Assembly (NCBI GenBank): GCA_947474445.1
Contig: CANJJY010000149.1
Coordinates: forward strand, 1-10,104
Source: Oligoflexaceae bacterium
GTDB lineage: Bacteria; Bdellovibrionota_B; Oligoflexia; Oligoflexales; Oligoflexaceae
Reading direction: 5' to 3'
DNA length: 10,104 nt
Shown here: positions 5,187-10,104 of the stretch, one piece after another
Position numbering within the stretch: position 1 is the stretch's first letter
Layout: each line of letters begins with the position of its first letter
The notes under the pieces: model-generated
Databases searched by the model: none
Seen by the model: the letters and a program-made list of their open reading frames with translations, nothing else
What the model was told of the DNA's origin: nothing
Position numbers and translations under genes: made by a program

Positions 5187-7280
5187 CTACTCCTTTTCCT
5201 GCATCGCTTCAGCGGGCGTCACGTGGGCAGCATGTCGAGCGGCATAGACCGAAGCGAGGGTCGCGACTCCGGTCACAAAGAGCGGACTGAGCAGAATGAT
5301 GCCGGGGTGTAACTTTGGATACAGGCGCGGCCCAGAAAAAAGAAAGGTGACGACATCGTGGCTCGAAGGAATCCCATAATCACCGAGCCAGATCAAAAGA
5401 CCCAATGCGATAAATGTACCCACACAGGACCCGATGAGGCCCGTGATGGCCGTTTCGGCTAAAAACATTTCGACGACAAAGGATTTTTGAGCCCCGATCG
5501 CGCGCATCGTGCCGATCTCGCGAATGCGATTGAGAGTTCCCACAATAATAGAATTGTTGATGATCACCAAAGCGACGACGAAGATCACGCCCAAGGCGAA
5601 AATAAGCACCAAACGCACGATCACAACAAACTGCCCGACAAAGCCGGATGCCTGCTGCCAATCGACGATCTTCACATCGAGGCCCTGCGATTTGAGATCT
5701 TTTTCGAGCGATTCCTTCAAATCTTGGAGCTTCACGTCGTCTTTGAGCTTGATCGCCGCATTGAGCGCCAGACCTTTCCCCACTTCGGTGACGTCGAACA
5801 TATCTGGTATAACTGGTTTGACCTGGATGGTCGCTTGCGGCGCCGGAGTGGGAGCCTCGACGCGGCTCTCGACCGTCGCGGCGGCTCCATCGCCAAAGAG
5901 GGCATCCTCGGCATTTTCAGCCGCAATTTCTTTGATGCCAACCTGGGAGCGCATCTCCTGCAATTCTTTGAGAGATGATTCGGTCATCTGGCCGTAAAGT
6001 TCGCGGAGGCTGACGAGGTCGATAATGTTCATGACACCCGCGATATCAGAATCTTCAAGTCCTTGAAAGCTATACACACCGTAGACTTTGAGCGGGAGAC
6101 TCTTGATGTAGCCGCTTTTGGTGTAACTCCGCAGGAGAATCGTCTCGCCGGGCGAGATTTCGTAGAGTTTGATCTTCGGCGCGATCTGTTCGTAAAACCA
6201 GCGGTAGCGAGCCTCAAAGTTCTGGTCATCGACCTTTAGAAAATCTTTGACCTGCTGAACGAGCTGCGCGATCAAAGTCCCCTCGGTCGCGGGGATTCCC
6301 AGTTGCTTGAGGCTTTCGTGGAGTTCGACCGCCTCGGCGCGATCCAAATAAGCCATGATCTGATTGTACTGCCGCGGCAAATCCTGGACCAGCCGGAGAT
6401 TTTCGGCATCGCCTTTGATGGGGATTTTCAGTTTGACCACGCGCTTATTCAGTTTGTCGAAGAGGCGCGCCGCGGTATTCTTCAGCTGGTCTTCGCGCAC
6501 CTTGTTACTGAGCATGATACCGCGTTGTCCGGGCGGCAAGACCTCACCGGCGACAACTCGAAATTTTGGAAAATTCTGCCGGTAGAGGTCGATATCCGTC
6601 CCGAGATACATCAGATAAATAGGCAGCTTTTCACCCGAAAGAGGAGCGATCCGGGTTTCCAGGTACTGCAAGGCGGATTCGTCGCCACGCGCGACACTCT
6701 CGGTGAAGGCAGCCTCCTTGACTTTGGCCAGATCCGCTTCTTCCTTGACCACTTCGACCTGATCTTGAGTCACCTTCTTGCGCTCGGCGAGCTCGCGACC
6801 GAGCTGTTCGATTTGAAAGCCCAGCTGTTCGACGCGTTCATTGATGATCACCGGGTCACCGCCTTTCAGCGCCGCCCGCAAGACGTCGAGGCTTTCATCC
6901 ATTTCGTTGCCACGCCCGAGCATGCCCATGTCAATGCCCATGGGGATGACAGCCTGAACTTCGGGATGACGCAGCAGAGCATCGCGATAGGTGGAGATGT
7001 CTTCGAGGACGCCGATATCCTGACGTCCCATGAAGGTCGAGCCAAAGATAGCGAGATCGTCTTTGGCCTTTTTCGAATACATCTGCAGGTGCCCTGCCAC
7101 CGAACCGATGATGCTCTCTTGCATCGTCGCTTCAACGTCGCGCAGCAGGGTGAGACCGACGATAGACAGAAAGGAGCCAAACCCCAGCAAGCTGGCAATG
7201 ACCACCGTCTTGAGACGGTAGAGCCAGAGGTTCCTAAAGGCGACCTTGACGATGAGAGAGCTAAGTTCGAGCACTTGCAT
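5187..7280 (-). CDS. Long FtsX/MacB-family ABC permease with an expanded extracytoplasmic domain (697 aa)
   Basis: Inner-membrane permease of the same four-helix plan as its neighbour, but far longer than the roughly 400 aa usual for LolC/E. TM1 is at about 25-46, and the extracytoplasmic domain spans about 47-548. TM2 is at about 550-578, followed by the coupling segment REIGTMRAIGA (587-597). TM3 is at about 600-632 and TM4 at about 659-681, with a tail VTPAEAMQEKE. The extra length includes a charged helical, probably coiled-coil stretch at about 145-195 (ERVEQLGFQIEQLGREL and a Glu/Lys-rich continuation). It also includes a Pro/Ala linker at about 467-490 (EAPTPAPQA) before a second small folded region. 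The ATG at 7280 has GAGAGGA six bases upstream. It pairs with the 449-aa permease downstream and the ATPase upstream. The long domain may contact the LolA-like protein or stand in for a separate adaptor; that is inference. Confidence 0.88.
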   Translation of the reverse strand: MQVLELSSLIVKVAFRNLWLYRLKTVVIASLLGFGSFLSIVGLTLLRDVEATMQESIIGSVAGHLQMYSKKAKDDLAIFGSTFMGRQDIGVLEDISTYRDALLRHPEVQAVIPMGIDMGMLGRGNEMDESLDVLRAALKGGDPVIINERVEQLGFQIEQLGRELAERKKVTQDQVEVVKEEADLAKVKEAAFTESVARGDESALQYLETRIAPLSGEKLPIYLMYLGTDIDLYRQNFPKFRVVAGEVLPPGQRGIMLSNKVREDQLKNTAARLFDKLNKRVVKLKIPIKGDAENLRLVQDLPRQYNQIMAYLDRAEAVELHESLKQLGIPATEGTLIAQLVQQVKDFLKVDDQNFEARYRWFYEQIAPKIKLYEISPGETILLRSYTKSGYIKSLPLKVYGVYSFQGLEDSDIAGVMNIIDLVSLRELYGQMTESSLKELQEMRSQVGIKEIAAENAEDALFGDGAAATVESRVEAPTPAPQATIQVKPVIPDMFDVTEVGKGLALNAAIKLKDDVKLQDLKESLEKDLKSQGLDVKIVDWQQASGFVGQFVVIVRLVLIFALGVIFVVALVIINNSIIVGTLNRIREIGTMRAIGAQKSFVVEMFLAETAITGLIGSCVGTFIALGLLIWLGDYGIPSSHDVVTFLFSGPRLYPKLHPGIILLSPLFVTGVATLASVYAARHAAHVTPAEAMQEKE
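5190..5195 (-). promoter_or_regulatory. Ribosome binding site for the GTG-started permease
   Basis: AAGGAG on the minus strand lies six bases before the GTG at 5183, within the last codons of the 697-aa permease gene. It supports the non-ATG start and translational coupling of the two permeases. Confidence 0.65.
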
Positions 7281-7371
7281 CCAGAATCCTCTCGCTAAAC
7301 CAACTCAATTAACTCGACAATAACTCCCTTAGTCCCTCCCCCGTGCAGGGAACAGGGCGCAGGCGTCGCGC

Positions 7372-8052
7372 TTACGCTTCCAGAACCGCACCATCTTTAA
7401 GCCGCACGACGCGACTGGCCTGCTTCATCACCTGAGGATCGTGGGTGGAGAAGATAAACGTGGTCTTGTGAGTCCGATTGATCGTCTTCATCAAATCAAT
7501 GATGCGCTCGCCCGTCGCTGAATCGAGGTTAGCGGTCGGTTCGTCGGCCAAGACGATGCGCGGCTGCGTGACGAGGGCGCGGGCTATCGCCACCCTTTGC
7601 CTTTGTCCTCCCGATAGCTCATTGGACTTCTGCTGGGCCTGAGGTTGCAGTCCCACCTCTTCCATCAGGGCATCGATCCGCGCAGCCCGCTCTTTTTTGG
7701 TGAATCCACCGTGTATGAGCAAGGGAAATTCGATATTTTGATAGACGGTGAGCACGGGAATCAAGTTGAAGCTTTGAAAGATGAATCCCAACTTTTCCAA
7801 ACGCAGACGCGTCAGCTCTTTATCCTTAAGCTGGGAAATGGGTTGGCCTTCTACATACACTTCACCCGTCGTCGGCGTGTCCATGCAGCCGATCAAGTTG
7901 AGGAGAGTGGACTTCCCGCAGCCCGAGGGTCCGGCGATCGTCGTGAACTCGCCCTCTTGAATGGCGAGTTCGATATTCTTCAAAGCTTGGACCGAGGTTT
8001 TGCCGAGGGGATACACTTTCGAGACGTTTTCTATTCGTACAGCCAACGACAT
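7372..8052 (-). CDS. ABC transporter ATPase, LolD/MacB type
   Basis: Cytoplasmic nucleotide-binding subunit of 226 aa that powers the two FtsX-type permeases encoded downstream. All ABC motifs are intact: Walker A GPSGCGKST (41-49), Q-loop at Q93 (FIFQSFNLIPVLTVYQN), signature LSGGQRQRVAIARAL (146-160), Walker B RIVLADEPTANLDS (165-178) and H-loop STHD (H204). The sequence LGFIFQSFNLIPVLTVYQNIEFPL is typical of the LolD/MacB/FtsE branch. The ATG at 8052 is preferred because family members start this way (RIENVSKVYPLG) and are about 225 aa. GGAGGAG stands 11 bases upstream, a rather long spacing. An in-frame extension to 8127 has no ribosome site. Ninety-one bases separate it from the 697-aa permease, the largest internal gap in the operon. 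That gap holds a weak 5-bp hairpin (7333-7351), perhaps for mRNA processing. Confidence 0.95.
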   Translation of the reverse strand: MSLAVRIENVSKVYPLGKTSVQALKNIELAIQEGEFTTIAGPSGCGKSTLLNLIGCMDTPTTGEVYVEGQPISQLKDKELTRLRLEKLGFIFQSFNLIPVLTVYQNIEFPLLIHGGFTKKERAARIDALMEEVGLQPQAQQKSNELSGGQRQRVAIARALVTQPRIVLADEPTANLDSATGERIIDLMKTINRTHKTTFIFSTHDPQVMKQASRVVRLKDGAVLEA

Positions 8053-8113
8053 AAATCGAAGTACTCCTCCAGTGGCCTCACTATTTCGAAGCTCTATCAT
8101 GGTGGAGGAAAAG

Positions 8114-8191
8114 ATGAGCCGACGCAAGGAGATTCTCGACTGGTGGAAAGGGGTCTTTGCCCCTGCCGCGACTAGTCTTTCATCCGAATGA
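8114..8191 (+). CDS. Candidate very small protein (25 aa) on the opposite strand
   Basis: A plus-strand ATG at 8114 is preceded by an ideal GGAGG (8104-8108) with five bases of spacing, and opens a 25-codon frame ending at TGA (8189-8191). The peptide begins MSRRKEILDWWKGVFAPAA: a basic start, then an amphipathic Trp-rich stretch. It lies in the gap between the RelA/SpoT-like gene and the ABC operon and overlaps the last codons of the former tail to tail. It could be a genuine small protein, the start of a lost gene, or chance. I see no convincing promoter. Confidence 0.22.
   Translation: MSRRKEILDWWKGVFAPAATSLSSE
8149..8164 (-). terminator. Weak hairpin after the RelA/SpoT-like gene
   Basis: Inverted repeat with 5-bp arms (AGGGG 8149-8153, CCCCT 8160-8164) and a 6-base loop, 8 bases beyond the minus-strand stop codon (8172-8174). 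On the minus strand only TTTCC follows, so it is a poor intrinsic terminator. It may separate the RelA/SpoT-like gene from the ABC operon or be incidental. Confidence 0.22.
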
Positions 8192-9233
8192 TCAGACCAT
8201 CAATGACGGGTGGATCTTGGTTAGGATGAATGAATAGCCACCGCAATAATTCCAGGTAAAAACCGAATAAAGGCAATTGATCGGCGACTTGAAGCCGAAT
8301 GCGCTCCCGTCGCTCTTTGAAGGCCGCGTGACTTTCGCTCGTCAGACGCTCCTGCTCACGCAGAAAACTATTCATGGACTGGACTTGAACTTCAAAGGTT
8401 TTTGACCACCAGGAGTAAACCGCTTTCATGGCCTGCCAACCGCTATCCTTACTCTCACCAACATGATTTTTCACTTCGAGAAGGCGCAGGCTACGCGTCG
8501 AATCTTCATAAGGCACACCGTGCATCGCGAGCTTTTCGCTCTCCCAATTGAGGCTATTCAGCGCCGCAAACACGCCATCGATCTGTTCATTGGAGTCGAC
8601 CACGATCTTGATCCCAAACACATCTTTGATGAAGTAGCTGAGTTCGCGCAGCTTCTTGTCCTGAGTCACGAGCTTGTCGAGGTGAAAAATCTCATCGACC
8701 ACCTTGGACCAGATTTCCTCTTCCGCCTTGATCCGCGAAATCATTTTATTGATGCCAAAGCGATTATGATAAAGCGGCTGGTATTCGACGAAATTCGCAA
8801 TGAGGCGCGGCTTATCCCAGCCCAAGGGGCCCTGAAAGCGCATTTTCTCCATGAGCCAGTTGCCTAAATCCAAATCCGTACGGCCGTAGATTTCCGACTT
8901 GTCGATATCCTGCTGCAACTTGAGGCGCTGGGTCGTTCCCGGCAATTGGGCTATCACGACGCTTTTCAATTGCAACTGCTGGGCAAAGAAGTTTTCACTC
9001 AAGAGGCCGCAAAGACGGTGAAGCTTTTCTTCGCCGCGGCACACCATGCGATCAAAGGAACGCCTGACTTCCTGCAACTGCTGGCGTTGAAACACCAGCT
9101 CCTGCCCCATCAAGCCTTCTTCGAGAAAGCGATCCTTCTTATCTTTAAGATAGCAAATGAATTCATTGAGGACAGGCTCTTGGGTTACCAACCAGAGAGT
9201 CGATTCGGGAAAATGATGAACAGCATCATCCAT
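8172..9233 (-). CDS. Diverged RelA/SpoT-like nucleotidyltransferase (putative alarmone synthetase domain)
   Basis: A 353-aa protein of unknown role. The C-terminal part fits the RelA/SpoT synthetase fold. RIK followed by IWSK (R167, K169, K177) matches the R-x-K-x7-K ATP-binding motif exactly in spacing. FIKDVFGIKIVV gives the metal-binding Asp (D204). SKDSGWQAMK (K262, S264, W266) matches the K-x-N-G-Y loop. FEVQVQS (E281) lies 15 residues after W266, the same distance as from Tyr to the catalytic Glu in classic enzymes. ESHAAFK (H302) matches the H-x-x-YK end. Differences are Trp for the stacking Tyr, Ser for Asn, Lys (270) for the His of the GY-x-x-x-H motif, and about 14 extra residues between K177 and D204. 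The first 150 residues are helical and charged and look unlike an HD hydrolase or the TGS/ACT regulatory region, so this is not a long RSH. It lies 50 bases after the CX9C-repeat gene, with a weak ribosome site. Activity is unproven. Confidence 0.65.
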   Translation of the reverse strand: MDDAVHHFPESTLWLVTQEPVLNEFICYLKDKKDRFLEEGLMGQELVFQRQQLQEVRRSFDRMVCRGEEKLHRLCGLLSENFFAQQLQLKSVVIAQLPGTTQRLKLQQDIDKSEIYGRTDLDLGNWLMEKMRFQGPLGWDKPRLIANFVEYQPLYHNRFGINKMISRIKAEEEIWSKVVDEIFHLDKLVTQDKKLRELSYFIKDVFGIKIVVDSNEQIDGVFAALNSLNWESEKLAMHGVPYEDSTRSLRLLEVKNHVGESKDSGWQAMKAVYSWWSKTFEVQVQSMNSFLREQERLTSESHAAFKERRERIRLQVADQLPLFGFYLELLRWLFIHPNQDPPVIDGLIIRMKD

Positions 9234-9283
9234 GGTTGATCACTCACTTATTCTATAGTGCCAACAAGCGGCAAGGGATGGGA

Positions 9284-9814
9284 TTAACGCGTCTGGTTCA
9301 AACAATGACTGAGCGACTCACCTTTTTCCATACAGTAGGCAAAAGCAATGCTAGGATTCGTCTCGGCCGTGCATTCATGGAAACTACGCCTCGCAGCCAT
9401 ACAAAGGCCAAATCCCGTCGAAGGATTATCGACATACTGACAATCGATCAAATCGCGTCCGCCCGCCATACAAATTCCAAATCCCAGACTCGCCTGCTTT
9501 GGTGCCAGACAATCGGCCGCAGAACGTCCGGCTGCTGCGCATAAAGCCCACCCGAGAGTAGCTTTTTCTTCCTCGCGGCAAAGGGCCGCCGTTTGTCCTA
9601 GACTATGGCGACAGACCGCTCGCGCAAACTCCGCGTTCTGATACCGCTCCAGAGCGCGAACAAACTTTTCCGGTGGCAAACGTCCGGCCTTCAATTCCTC
9701 GATCCGCTGCACAAAGCGCGAGGGTGACTGCGCTGCAAAAGGAGACAGAAGCTCGACGGCAGCCATACCCAGCACCAACGAACATATCACCAGTAGCAGA
9801 CGATCAGCTATCAT
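9284..9814 (-). CDS. Exported protein with tandem 23-residue CX9C repeats
   Basis: A 176-aa protein I do not recognise. It begins with a signal peptide or membrane anchor (about 1-28, RLLLVICSLVLGMAAVELL). A basic helical linker follows (about 30-60, with FVQRIEELKAG). Then comes a cysteine-rich repeat domain to the end. Four consecutive 23-residue units (85-107, 108-130, 131-153, 154-176) share the plan x-S-x-G-F-G-x-C-M-A-x-G-R-S-x-x-x-C. Each has two Cys ten positions apart (92/102, 115/125, 138/148, 161/171). A preceding variant unit has 68/79. Regular CX9C pairs in an exported protein suggest helical hairpins tied by disulfides in the periplasm. ATG 9814 was chosen over 9922 because it has GGGGAG at ideal spacing and starts the hydrophobic segment. 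It probably shares a transcript with the RelA/SpoT-like gene. Function unknown. Confidence 0.75.
   Translation of the reverse strand: MIADRLLLVICSLVLGMAAVELLSPFAAQSPSRFVQRIEELKAGRLPPEKFVRALERYQNAEFARAVCRHSLGQTAALCREEEKATLGWALCAAAGRSAADCLAPKQASLGFGICMAGGRDLIDCQYVDNPSTGFGLCMAARRSFHECTAETNPSIAFAYCMEKGESLSHCLNQTR
9287..9637 (-). repeat. In-frame 69-bp coding repeats (four units plus one diverged)
   Basis: Units at 9494-9562, 9425-9493, 9356-9424 and 9287-9355 are each 69 bases, with a diverged 75-base unit at 9563-9637. On the plus strand the word CCATACA recurs at 9328, 9397 and 9466, exactly 69 apart. The longer shared stretch around 9397 and 9466 (CCATACAAA then CCAAATCCC) shows recent or constrained duplication. 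The protein units have diverged outside the Cys, Gly and Phe positions, so they are old and selected rather than fresh copies. Confidence 0.75.
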
Positions 9815-9820
9815 GACAAG

Positions 9821-9826
9821 CTCCCC
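9821..9826 (-). promoter_or_regulatory. Ribosome binding site setting the start of the CX9C protein
   Basis: GGGGAG on the minus strand lies six bases before the ATG at 9814. The longer in-frame ATG at 9922 has no comparable site, so the shorter protein beginning with the hydrophobic segment is preferred. Confidence 0.6.
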
Positions 9827-10104
9827 ATGCACGTGAAAGCTCCTACCAAGTGGAAGCTCTTGAGCTGAAAAGGGAGCAAGCTTAATGCCGAAATAACCTG
9901 GCTTTTCTCGGCCGCTAGCCATCAGAAAGGGTTAGTGTTTTTGGACCGGGGTCGTGCCCCTTCATCCGTCCTGCTCAGGAAGTGAACGCCTGTGTCCGCC
10001 GCGGCAACAGCCGCACCCCTCTTGCTCATAAATGTGTAAGTCGCTGAAATTCTCGGCTCATCAGATCTGCGACAGCCTGAGATTTGAATTTAAATCACTA
10101 ACAT
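9827..10104. other. Right-end stretch without a convincing gene
   Basis: I see no supported coding region here. Two small hairpins are visible: GGGG/CCCC (9948-9951 with 9957-9960) and GCGGC/GCCGC with a 4-base loop (10001-10014). Neither has a T-run on either strand. A plus-strand frame from an ATG at 10033 stays open to the window edge (24 codons) but has no ribosome site. The promoter of the minus-strand CX9C gene should lie here, but I cannot point to convincing -35 and -10 boxes. The last 30 bases are AT-rich. Confidence 0.4.

Noticed and set aside
6303..7298. Plus-strand open frame of 331 codons opposite the long permease
   Set aside because: Antisense shadow. The minus strand has clear transmembrane helices, the FtsX coupling motif and a good ribosome site. 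The plus frame is rich in His/Asp/Arg, as expected for the complement of such a gene.
10033..10104. Plus-strand frame open to the right edge of the window
   Set aside because: Only 24 codons, no ribosome site and no recognisable sequence, so chance is sufficient.

Overview
The window looks like a chromosomal segment of a Gram-negative (diderm) bacterium. It encodes an outer-membrane beta-barrel protein, a LolA-like periplasmic protein, two FtsX/MacB-type inner-membrane permeases with their ATPase, and another exported protein. The general style (large uncharacterised secreted and envelope proteins, moderate GC) would fit Bdellovibrionota/Oligoflexia or another deltaproteobacterial-type lineage. 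That placement is only an impression, because no rRNA or marker gene is present. All confidently called genes are on the minus strand, so the window is described below from high to low coordinates in transcription order.

Right end (10104 to 8172). About 290 bases without a convincing gene lead into a 176-residue exported protein built of 23-residue tandem repeats, each with a CX9C cysteine pair. Fifty bases further lies a 353-residue protein that I read as a diverged RelA/SpoT-type (p)ppGpp synthetase domain. Most of the substrate and catalytic positions align with correct local spacing, but the tyrosine that stacks on the acceptor nucleotide is Trp.

Centre (8171 to 1549). A five-gene cluster appears to be one operon: a LolD/MacB-type ABC ATPase, an unusually long FtsX-family permease (697 aa) with a coiled-coil-bearing extracytoplasmic domain, a second FtsX-family permease (449 aa, GTG start, 3-base gap), an outer-membrane lipoprotein-sorting (LolA-like) protein, and an outer-membrane beta-barrel protein. 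Together they supply an energiser, two membrane subunits, a periplasmic carrier and an outer-membrane component. The most economical reading is a trans-envelope export or lipid/lipoprotein trafficking machine with an unknown substrate.

Left end (1548 to 1). An AT-rich intergenic block holds degenerate repeats with a pitch of about 30 bp. Next come a possible 66-aa gene and then a type II toxin-antitoxin module (RelE/HigB-like toxin first, XRE-type antitoxin second). A striking double palindromic operator lies just upstream of the toxin start. This end is visibly more AT-rich than the transporter operon and looks like an accessory insertion. The first 69 bases may be the 3' end of a plus-strand gene.

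Points most worth a second look are the RelA/SpoT-like protein, the CX9C-repeat protein, the asymmetric ABC/LolA/beta-barrel operon, and the repeat-rich intergenic block.
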